From: Lentisphaeria bacterium
GTDB lineage: Bacteria > Verrucomicrobiota > Lentisphaeria > Victivallales > UBA1829
Length of the DNA: 38,552 nucleotides
Direction of reading: 5' to 3'
Assembly (NCBI GenBank): GCA_017524965.1
Contig: JAFXUM010000190.1
Span: forward strand, 1-38,552
In this document: one piece after another, positions 31,912 to 38,552 of the stretch
How the letters are laid out: the number at the start of each line of letters is the position of its first letter
Position numbering within the stretch: position 1 is the stretch's first letter
The notes under the pieces: generated by a model
What the model saw: only the letters and a program-made list of their open reading frames with translations
What the model was told of the DNA's origin: nothing
The model's database searches: none
Made by a program: the position numbers and the translations under genes

Positions 31912-33267
31912 ATGAAAATCTCTTCTTTTCCCGGAGACATCCCGCAGACCCCGCTCTTCGCCGCTGCCTCGAAAGCCGCCGCCGTGCTCCGCGCAGCCGG
32001 ACACAAGGCGTATTTCGTGGGCGGGGCCGTCCGCGACCTCCTGCTCGGACGCACCCCGGACGACGTCGACGTCACCACGTCCGCGCGCCCGGAGGAGATT
32101 CAGGCGCTGTTCGAAAAGGCGATCCCCATCGGCGCGGCGTTCGGCATCATCACGGTCGTCGTCGACGGTATCCCGATCGAGGTCGCGACGTTCCGCGCGG
32201 AACGCGGCTACAGCGACGGCCGCCGCCCCGACCATGTGGTCTACACGGACGACGAGGTCCTGGACGTGACCCGGCGCGACTTCACGATCAACGGGTTGCT
32301 GTTCGACCCGGCGGAACGCACCGTGGTCGACTGCGTGGGCGGGCTCGACGACCTCCGCGCGGGCGTCCTGCGGACCATCGGCGATCCCGTGGTCCGCTTC
32401 GGCGAGGACCATCTCCGCATCCTCCGCCTCGTCCGGTTCGCGTCGCGCCTCGGATTCGAAGTCGATCCCGCCTCGGAACAGGCGGCCGCCGGCGCGGCGG
32501 AAAAACTCCGTCTGATCGCCGCCGAACGCATCCGCGCCGAACTCGAAAAGATCCTGCTCTGTCCGCATCCGGCGGAGGGATTCGAGATGCTCGCGCGCCT
32601 CGGCATCCTGCGGGTCGTCCTGCCGGAAGTCGACGCCATGCGCGGCGTGGAACAGCCGAAGCAGTACCACCCGGAGGGCGACGTCTTCGTCCACACCATG
32701 CTCCTGCTCCGACACGCCGCCTGGCGCACCCCGGACCTCATGTGGGCCGCCCTGCTCCACGACGTCGGCAAGCCCGGCACGCAGACGTTCAAGGACGGCG
32801 TGCCGCATTTCTACGGACACGAAACGCTCGGCGCGGACATGGCGGCGGACATCCTCGCGCGCCTGCGCTTCTCGTCCGCCTCGGCCGAATCGATCACCGC
32901 CGCCATCCGGCATCACATGCGGTTCGCGTCCGTCCACGCCATGAAAAAAGCCAAGTGGATGCGGATCATCGCCGATCCGAATTTCCCGCTCGAACTCGAG
33001 CTGCACCGCCTCGACTGCATCGCGTGCCACGGACTGCTCGACAACTACGTCCTCATGCTCGACCGCATGCGCGAATACGCCAAACTCCCCGCCCCGCGCA
33101 AGCCGTTCCTGAACGGCAACGACATCATCGCGCTCGGCGTGAAGCCCGGTGCCGTCTTCAGCCGCATCCTCAGCGAGGCGGAAGACCTCCGGCTCGAGGG
33201 CGAACTCCAATCGCGCGAGCAGTCCCTCGAATGGCTCCGCGCCCGCGTCGAACACCTCGACCTCTGA
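31912..33267 (+). CDS. cca: CCA tRNA nucleotidyltransferase / poly(A) polymerase family
   Basis: A 451-residue class II nucleotidyltransferase that adds or repairs the CCA end of tRNA, or adds poly(A). Motifs: FVGGAVRDLLLGRTPDDVDV with catalytic D51 and D53, RRDFTINGLLFD, and RFASRLGFEVDP. A metal-binding HD domain follows (about 255-370; LLHDVGKPGT). The HD domain and absence of a basic tail favour a CCA-adding enzyme over PcnB, but both share the fold. No Shine-Dalgarno is visible before the ATG, which is unusual in this window. Confidence 0.9.
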   Translation: MKISSFPGDIPQTPLFAAASKAAAVLRAAGHKAYFVGGAVRDLLLGRTPDDVDVTTSARPEEIQALFEKAIPIGAAFGIITVVVDGIPIEVATFRAERGYSDGRRPDHVVYTDDEVLDVTRRDFTINGLLFDPAERTVVDCVGGLDDLRAGVLRTIGDPVVRFGEDHLRILRLVRFASRLGFEVDPASEQAAAGAAEKLRLIAAERIRAELEKILLCPHPAEGFEMLARLGILRVVLPEVDAMRGVEQPKQYHPEGDVFVHTMLLLRHAAWRTPDLMWAALLHDVGKPGTQTFKDGVPHFYGHETLGADMAADILARLRFSSASAESITAAIRHHMRFASVHAMKKAKWMRIIADPNFPLELELHRLDCIACHGLLDNYVLMLDRMREYAKLPAPRKPFLNGNDIIALGVKPGAVFSRILSEAEDLRLEGELQSREQSLEWLRARVEHLDL

Positions 33268-33292
33268 AAGCATACAATCAAGCCATAAGGAA

Positions 33293-33325
33293 ATCCCCTT
33301 CGGACCGGTTCAGCCTGAAGGGGAT
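33293..33325. terminator. Terminator between converging cca and PL11 genes
   Basis: ATCCCCTTC and GAAGGGGAT (33293-33301 and 33317-33325) form a perfect 9-bp stem. Only short T-enriched sequence follows on each strand, so termination strength is uncertain. It serves both converging genes by position. Confidence 0.6.
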
Positions 33326-33353
33326 CATGCGTTTTGAAAACCGTTTTTTTCGC

Positions 33354-35276
33354 TCAGTGCACGTACACCCGGAGCACGGTCCCGCGGAACAGCACCCCGC
33401 GGTCGGGTTTCGCCGCCTTGAAGATGAGGTCGGGACCGAAGTAGAACCCCGGCTGCGTCGGCTGGTTGTACGCCACGTTCTGCGTGGCGAGGCTGATGCG
33501 GTACACCGGGTCCTCCAGGAACGTGTGGAACCGGTACGCGGTCGGGATGGTCGAGACATACAGGCGGAGGTGAGCGTTGTCGTTGGTGCGCATGAGCACC
33601 TCCTCGCGCCAGTCGCCGAAGATGTCTCCCTGGAGGCACGGCGTGGACTTCGTGCCGTTGTTGGACGAGCATCCCTCGAACCGCATGAGCGGCGTGCACG
33701 TCCCCTGCGCGGCGTTGTACTTCGTGACCGTGTTGCCGTCGAGCAGTTCGCGGCACAGGTCGTCGTCCCACCACACCGCCATGTTGATGGAAAGCCCGCG
33801 CGGATTGCCGCCCAGCGCCTCGCCCTTCACGGTCTGCGGCGGGATGCCGGACGCCCACATTTCGACGCCGGGGCTGGTCGGGTCGATGTCGGCCGCCATG
33901 CAGCGCCCGACGTCGGTGTTGTGCCGGACCTGGTGCAGGATCTTCCCGGTGGCGGCGTCGCGGAACGTCGCGCCGTCGCGCTTGTTCTCGTGGCAGCACC
34001 ACACCTGGAGGCCGGGCATGTCCCACGCGAACTGCGTCAGGTGCATGGCGTCGCCGTGCCCGAGCCCGGTCGTGTACAGACCCTTTCCGTCGTGGTCGAT
34101 CGTGCACGATCCGTACACGATCTCGTCCTTGCCGTCGCCGTCCACGTCGCCCACGCGCAGATTGTGGTTGCCCTGCCCCGCGTAGCCCCGGTTGTCCGGC
34201 TCGTTGGAATCGAACGTCCAGCGTTTTTTGAGGTACTGACCGTCCCAGTCGTACGCCGCCAGATACGCCCGCGTGTAGTACCCGCGGCACATGATCACGC
34301 TCGGACGTTCGCCGTCCAGATACCCGACCGCCGCCAGGAACCTGTCGCAGCGGTTGCCGTAGTTGTCGCCCCAGTCGCGCATGTTGCCGCGCGGCACGTC
34401 GTACGGGATGGTCTCGAGCGCGGCCCCGGTTTTGCCGGAGAAGACGGTCAGATATTCGGGTCCGGTGAGGATGCGACCCGCCGGGGTGCGGTAGTCGGCG
34501 GACGCGTCGCCGATGACCTTGCCTGTGCCGTCGACCGTGCCGTCCGCGGTCTTGCAGACGACCTCCGCGATGCCGTCGCAGTCAAGGTCGTAGACCATGA
34601 ACTGCGTGTAATGCGCCCCGGCGCGGATGTTCCTGCCGAGATCGATGCGCCAGAGTTTTTCAGGGCGTCCGAGCTTGTAGCAGTCCAGATACACGTTTCC
34701 GGTGTAGCCGTCGTGCGCGTTGTCGTGCGCGTTCGAGGGATCCCATTTCAATATGATCTCGAACTCGCCGTCGCCGTCCACGTCGCCCACCGAAGCGTCG
34801 TTCGGCGAATACGTGTACGCTTCTCCGTTCGGCGCTTTGCCGTCCGCGGGCTTGTCCAGCGGGATGTCCACGTACCCGGCCGGGGCGTTCTCCGGCAGCG
34901 TGTACGACGCGGACGCTTCGTCCAGCTCCTTCCCCCCGGCGACCGGCTTCACCGTGTACACGCCGCCGCCTTTGTTTTTATCGACAAAATACGTCGCCTC
35001 GCTGACAGGGTATTCGTTGAGCTTCTTCCCGTCGCGGTACACATTGAACGACGTAAGCCGCGCATCCTTCGAGAGATAGCGCCAGGTCACGAACACCTCG
35101 TCGGCGTTCATGCGGACCGCGATCACGCCGCGTCCGAGCTTTTCGCGTTTGAGCTTCGTGAAATCGTATTTGGTCGGCGGCTGGATCTCCACCGGCTCGC
35201 GCTGGGCGAAAAGGCTCTGCGCGGGGACCGCCAGCGCGAACGCCGCCGCGGCCGCGAATAAGAATCTGTGCAACAT
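33354..35276 (-). CDS. Secreted PL11 rhamnogalacturonan lyase (second copy)
   Basis: A 640-residue lyase that cuts the rhamnose-galacturonate backbone of pectic rhamnogalacturonan I by beta-elimination. A signal peptide ends near SLFAQ. An N-terminal fibronectin-like strand region (GRGVIAVRMNADEVFVTWRYL) is followed by an eight-bladed propeller with calcium-type DVDGDGEFE and DVDGDGKDE loops and the family motifs WGDNYGNR, MCRGYYTR and GDWREEV. It follows its paralogue by 23 nt with AAGGAG nine bases upstream, so both are read from one promoter. Whether it is endo- or exo-acting (YesW or YesX type) is not clear. Confidence 0.92.
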   Translation of the reverse strand: MLHRFLFAAAAAFALAVPAQSLFAQREPVEIQPPTKYDFTKLKREKLGRGVIAVRMNADEVFVTWRYLSKDARLTSFNVYRDGKKLNEYPVSEATYFVDKNKGGGVYTVKPVAGGKELDEASASYTLPENAPAGYVDIPLDKPADGKAPNGEAYTYSPNDASVGDVDGDGEFEIILKWDPSNAHDNAHDGYTGNVYLDCYKLGRPEKLWRIDLGRNIRAGAHYTQFMVYDLDCDGIAEVVCKTADGTVDGTGKVIGDASADYRTPAGRILTGPEYLTVFSGKTGAALETIPYDVPRGNMRDWGDNYGNRCDRFLAAVGYLDGERPSVIMCRGYYTRAYLAAYDWDGQYLKKRWTFDSNEPDNRGYAGQGNHNLRVGDVDGDGKDEIVYGSCTIDHDGKGLYTTGLGHGDAMHLTQFAWDMPGLQVWCCHENKRDGATFRDAATGKILHQVRHNTDVGRCMAADIDPTSPGVEMWASGIPPQTVKGEALGGNPRGLSINMAVWWDDDLCRELLDGNTVTKYNAAQGTCTPLMRFEGCSSNNGTKSTPCLQGDIFGDWREEVLMRTNDNAHLRLYVSTIPTAYRFHTFLEDPVYRISLATQNVAYNQPTQPGFYFGPDLIFKAAKPDRGVLFRGTVLRVYVH

Positions 35277-35299
35277 TGATCAGTCTCCTTGGGGGTGGT

Positions 35300-37312
35300 T
35301 CATTTGGGGATGGGAGCAAGTTTCGGGAAATAGGTGCCGCGGAAGAACGCGCCGGAACCGAAGAGGTCGGGTCCGAAGTAGAATCCGGGCTGCGTCGGCT
35401 GGTTGTAGCAGATGTTCTCCAGTGCGAGGCTGATGCGGTACACCGGCTCCTCCAGGAACGTGTGGAATTTGAACGTGGTCGGGATGGTCGAGACGTACAG
35501 CCGGAGGTTGCGGTTGTCGGTGGTGCGCATCAGCACCTCCTCGCGCCAGTCGCCGAAGAGGTCGCCCTGGAGGCACGGCGTCGCCTTCGTGCCGTTGTTC
35601 GAGTCGCAGTTGTCGAACGTCATCATGGTGACGAACGCCCCGCTGTCGTAGTCGTACTTGGAGACGCGGTTCTTGTCGAGGAGTTCGCGGCACAGGTCGC
35701 CGTCCCACCACACCGCCATGTTCACGGAGATCCCGCGCGGATTCGCCGCCACGGACTCGCCCTTCACGCTCTGCATGCCGATGCCGGACCACGCCCACAT
35801 TTCGAGGCCGGGATTCACGGAATCCACGTCCGCCGCCATGCAGCGTCCGACGTCGTTATTGTTCCTGATCTGGAAGATGATCCTGCCCGTGGCGGCGTCG
35901 CGAAGCGTCACGCCGTCGCGCTTGTTCTCATGGCAGCACCACACCTGAAGCCCGGGCATATCCATCGCGAACTGCGTCATCTGCATGGCGTCGCCGTGTC
36001 CGAGCCCGGTCGTGTAGAGGCCGGTGCCGTCGTGGTCGATCGTGCAGGAACCATATACAATTTCGTCCTTTCCGTCGCCGTCCACGTCGCCAACGCGCAG
36101 ATTATGGTTGCCCTGCCCCTCGTAGCCCTTCCAGCGCGGGTCCTTCGCGGTATCGAAATTCCACCTCATTTTCAGGTCCTTGCCGTCCCAGTCGTAGCAC
36201 GCCAGCGCGGCGCGCGTGTAATACCCCCGGCACATCACCACGCTCGGGCGTCCGTCGTCGGAGAAGAACCCCATCGCGGCGAGGTAACGGTCGCTCCGGT
36301 TCGCGTAGTTGTCGCCCCAGGCCATGCCGTCGCCGCGCGGCGGCTCGTAGTCGATCGTCTTGAGCGCCGCGCCGTCCTTGCAGGAGAACACGGTCAGGTA
36401 TTCCGGGCCGCTCATGATGCGGCCGCGGTTGTGCGTCCCGGCGGGATTTGCCCCGGTCTTGCGGAAATCGACCTCGGGGAGCTGGACCATGTCGCTGCCC
36501 TTCTCGCGCCAGTCGGCGTCCGGGTCGCCGATGACCTTGCCCGTGCCGTCGACCGTGCCGTCCGCGGTCTTCATCACGATCTCGGAGACGCCGTCGCCGT
36601 CGAAATCGTACACCACGAACTGCGTATAGTGCGCCCCGGCGCGGATGTTCCTGCCCATGTCGATGCGCCACAGCTTCGTGCCGTCGAGCTTGTAGCAGTC
36701 GAAATACACGTTGCCGGTGTACCCGTCGTGCGCGTTGTCGTGCGCGTTCGAGGGGTCCCACTTCAAGATGATCTCGAACTCGCCGTCGCCGTCCGCGTCG
36801 CCCACGGACGCGTCGTTCGGCGAATACGTGTACGCCTCGCCGGACGGGGTCACGCCGTCGGCGGGCTTGTCGAGCGCGATGTTGATGTAGCCCTCCGGGG
36901 CTTTGTCCGGCAGCGTGAACGCCGCGCTCCGTTCGTCCTTCTCGCGCCCGTTCACGACCGGCTTCACGCTGTACGTGCCGCCGCCCTTGTTGGAGTCGAT
37001 ATAAAAGGTGGTCAGGCTCACGGGCGTGGGATTGACGCGCTGTCCGTCGCGGTACACGTTGAACGCGACATCGGCGGGGTCGCCCGAGAGATACCGCCAC
37101 GAGACGAAGACTTCATCTTTGTTCCGGCGGACCGCGATCACGCCGCGTCCGAGTTTCTCCATCCTGAGCTTCGAGAAGTCGTATTTTCCCTGCGACGCGG
37201 GCAGGATCACGGCGTCGGACGGGATGGCGGAGGGCGTTTCGCGGGCGGAGTCGCAGGAGACGAGTCCGGCGAGAGAAAGGACGGCGAGCGGAATCAGGCG
37301 GTTCAGTTTCAT
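35300..37312 (-). CDS. Lipoprotein PL11 rhamnogalacturonan lyase (first copy)
   Basis: A 670-residue paralogue of the next gene with the same domain order and motifs (GRGVIAVRRNKDEVFVSWRYL, DADGDGEFE, MCRGYYTR, GDWREEV). Unlike that copy it carries a lipobox LVSC with Cys20, so it is likely surface-anchored, whereas the other is soluble. It has an extra stretch of about 20 residues before GRIMSGPEY and a longer loop after FDTAKD. The ATG at 37312 gives the signal peptide; a longer in-frame start would add 22 residues. Expressed from a near-consensus promoter. Confidence 0.92.
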   Translation of the reverse strand: MKLNRLIPLAVLSLAGLVSCDSARETPSAIPSDAVILPASQGKYDFSKLRMEKLGRGVIAVRRNKDEVFVSWRYLSGDPADVAFNVYRDGQRVNPTPVSLTTFYIDSNKGGGTYSVKPVVNGREKDERSAAFTLPDKAPEGYINIALDKPADGVTPSGEAYTYSPNDASVGDADGDGEFEIILKWDPSNAHDNAHDGYTGNVYFDCYKLDGTKLWRIDMGRNIRAGAHYTQFVVYDFDGDGVSEIVMKTADGTVDGTGKVIGDPDADWREKGSDMVQLPEVDFRKTGANPAGTHNRGRIMSGPEYLTVFSCKDGAALKTIDYEPPRGDGMAWGDNYANRSDRYLAAMGFFSDDGRPSVVMCRGYYTRAALACYDWDGKDLKMRWNFDTAKDPRWKGYEGQGNHNLRVGDVDGDGKDEIVYGSCTIDHDGTGLYTTGLGHGDAMQMTQFAMDMPGLQVWCCHENKRDGVTLRDAATGRIIFQIRNNNDVGRCMAADVDSVNPGLEMWAWSGIGMQSVKGESVAANPRGISVNMAVWWDGDLCRELLDKNRVSKYDYDSGAFVTMMTFDNCDSNNGTKATPCLQGDLFGDWREEVLMRTTDNRNLRLYVSTIPTTFKFHTFLEEPVYRISLALENICYNQPTQPGFYFGPDLFGSGAFFRGTYFPKLAPIPK

Positions 37313-37368
37313 GGGGAAGATCCGTTTATCTGGCTGAAAAAGATACGCGTTACAATGCGGACGGGGCA

Positions 37369-37397
37369 AATATAGCACGATTCCGGCGGATTGTCAA
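37369..37397 (-). promoter_or_regulatory. Strong promoter of the PL11 pair
   Basis: A perfect TTGACA (37397-37392), a 17-nt spacer ending in TGC, and TATATT (37374-37369) lie about 57 nt upstream of the first PL11 start. Confidence 0.85.
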
Positions 37398-37429
37398 GGT
37401 TTTTTTGCCGTTTTCTTTGCCTTTCAAGA

Positions 37430-37457
37430 TTGATTTCCGCTGTTCCCGCTGTATGTT
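37430..37457 (+). promoter_or_regulatory. Promoter of the oligopeptide-type ABC gene
   Basis: TTGATT (37430-37435), a 16-nt spacer and TATGTT (37452-37457) lie 30 nt before the start. An overlapping TATTAT (37458-37463 region) is an alternative -10. Confidence 0.5.
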
Positions 37458-37487
37458 ATTATAGTGTATTTATCCCGGAGACCAGCC

Positions 37488-38507
37488 ATGCCTTTGCTCG
37501 ACGTCAAAAACCTTTCCGTTCAGTTCCGCACAGACGGCGGACTTCAGCCCACCGTCACCGATGTCTCGTTCACGCTCGAAAAGGGCGAAATGCTCGCGCT
37601 CGTCGGCGAAAGCGGCTGCGGCAAAAGCGTCACCTGCATGTCGCTCGCGCGCCTGCTCCCGGAACCCCCGGTCGTACTCTCCGGCGAAGTCATGCTCGAC
37701 CGCGGCCCGGCGCTCGGCGGCGTGGCGGACGTGCTTCAGCTCAACGAACGCAGCCTGCGCCAGGTGCGAGGCGGCTGCATCTCGTATATCTTCCAGGAAC
37801 CCTCCGTGTCCCTGAACCCGGTCTTCCGCGTGGGCGACCAGATCGCCGAGGCGGTCAAACTCCACCGCAAGGACGTCTCCGACCCGTTCGCCGAAGCCGT
37901 CGAACTGCTGCGCCAGGTCGGCATCCCAGACCCCGCCAACCGTGCGAAACAGTATCCGCACGAGATGTCCGGCGGCATGCAGCAGCGCGTGATGATCGCC
38001 ATGGCGCTCGGGTGCGCGCCCTCGATTCTGGTGGCGGACGAGCCGACCACGGCGCTCGACGTAACGATCCAGGCGCAGATCCTCGATCTCCTGCTCTCGC
38101 TCAAGAAGGACCGCGGCATGGCGGTGATCCTCGTCACGCACAACCTCGGCATCGTCGCCGAACTCGCCGACCGCGTCGCCGTCATGTACGCCGGACGCAT
38201 CATCGAGACGGCGCCCGTCGCCGAGCTCATCGCGCATCCGAAGCATCCGTACACCTCCGCGCTCATCCGCGCCGTCCCCGTGCTCGGCGGCGAACACAAC
38301 CGCCTGAACACCATCCGCGGCACGGTCCCCTCCCCCGACAAGTTCGGGCGCGGATGCCGTTTCTGCGACCGCTGCGAACACGCCGACACGCTCACGCCGG
38401 AGCAGCGCCGCCGCTGCCAGGAGGAGCCGCCGGCCCTCCGCGAACTCGTCCCCGGCCACGCCTGCGCCTGCCATTATCCACCCTGCATGACGGGGAAGGA
38501 GGCCTGA
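37488..38507 (+). CDS. Oligopeptide/dipeptide-type ABC transporter ATP-binding protein (OppD/DppD-like)
   Basis: A 339-residue ATPase. Walker A is GESGCGKS (40-47), the signature is MSGGMQQR, Walker B is ILVADEPTTALD, and the switch His is in LVTHNLG. The C-terminal oligo/dipeptide domain follows, with a cysteine set beginning GRGCRFCDRCEHAD that in this family can bind an iron-sulfur cluster. GGAG is seven bases before the ATG at 37488; a start 24 bases earlier is less likely. It pairs with a downstream gene whose start overlaps closely. The substrate may be peptides or, given the neighbours, oligosaccharides; the sequence does not decide. Confidence 0.9.
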   Translation: MPLLDVKNLSVQFRTDGGLQPTVTDVSFTLEKGEMLALVGESGCGKSVTCMSLARLLPEPPVVLSGEVMLDRGPALGGVADVLQLNERSLRQVRGGCISYIFQEPSVSLNPVFRVGDQIAEAVKLHRKDVSDPFAEAVELLRQVGIPDPANRAKQYPHEMSGGMQQRVMIAMALGCAPSILVADEPTTALDVTIQAQILDLLLSLKKDRGMAVILVTHNLGIVAELADRVAVMYAGRIIETAPVAELIAHPKHPYTSALIRAVPVLGGEHNRLNTIRGTVPSPDKFGRGCRFCDRCEHADTLTPEQRRRCQEEPPALRELVPGHACACHYPPCMTGKEA

Positions 38508-38508
38508 C

Positions 38509-38552
38509 GTGCCCTCCGTTTCCGCCACAGCCGACAGAAAAAACAGCCCGGC
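38509..38552 (+). CDS. Start of a second gene, likely the paired ABC ATPase (partial)
   Basis: A GTG at 38509, one base after the previous stop codon, has a full AAGGAGG six bases upstream and opens a frame that runs off the right edge. Only 14 residues are visible and they are not diagnostic. By position it is probably the OppF/DppF-like partner. Confidence 0.55.
   Translation, partial: MPSVSATADRKNSP

Noticed and set aside
31854-35261. Very long plus-strand frame across cca and the second PL11 gene
   Set aside because: It overlaps cca in another frame and is antisense to the PL11 gene; both of those carry intact motifs.

Overview
The window looks like chromosome from a GC-rich, diderm, carbohydrate-degrading bacterium. 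BamA and an MlaE-type permease indicate an outer membrane. A PEP-CTERM-like sorting tail, lipoproteins, a BspA-type leucine-rich-repeat protein and several pectin/hemicellulose enzymes fit a gut member of the PVC superphylum (Lentisphaerota, Kiritimatiellota or Verrucomicrobiota). That placement is inference; no rRNA gene is present to test it. Start sites usually carry an AAAGGA or GGAG Shine-Dalgarno, and many promoters resemble sigma-70 sites, several with a TGC-TATNTT extended -10.

Region 1 (1-6,548, minus strand): a truncated mlaE-like permease, a NYN-nuclease/cold-shock fusion, a LemA + TPM-domain pair, and a lipoprotein-yicC-cysE operon. Region 2 (6,592-15,219, minus): a long core operon prs-rplY-pth-rpsF-ssb-rpsR-rplI-dnaB-bamA, with one strong promoter, a leader of about 260 nt and a terminator after bamA. 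It covers PRPP synthesis, ribosomal proteins, peptidyl-tRNA rescue, replication and outer-membrane assembly.

Region 3 (15,268-23,556), accessory: a plus-strand GH51 arabinofuranosidase whose upstream region holds a tandem 41-bp hairpin repeat with compensatory base changes; a single-gene IS200-type transposon (tnpA only) with a long structured tail; a membrane-anchored BspA-like LRR protein; and a secreted GH31 glycosidase.

Region 4 (23,692-28,326, minus): an operon of a PEP-CTERM-like surface protein, an 868-residue membrane TPR protein (translationally coupled) and a U32-like Cys-rich protein. Region 5 (28,393-31,893, minus): an ECF sigma factor with its zinc-type anti-sigma factor, downstream of nadD-rsfS-unknown acidic protein. 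Region 6 (31,823-38,552): cca on plus, then two tandem PL11 rhamnogalacturonan lyases on minus from a near-consensus promoter, then an oligopeptide-type ABC ATPase on plus with the start of the next gene.

Functionally, PL11 lyases plus GH51 (and perhaps GH31) suggest attack on rhamnogalacturonan I and its arabinan side chains outside the cytoplasm. The most unusual non-coding signals are the covarying tandem hairpins at 15,293-15,374, the structured tail of the IS200 element at 17,564-17,743, and a hairpin just after the NYN gene that displays an exact copy of the 16S rRNA 3' tail (403-441). No CRISPR array, tRNA or rRNA gene was seen.
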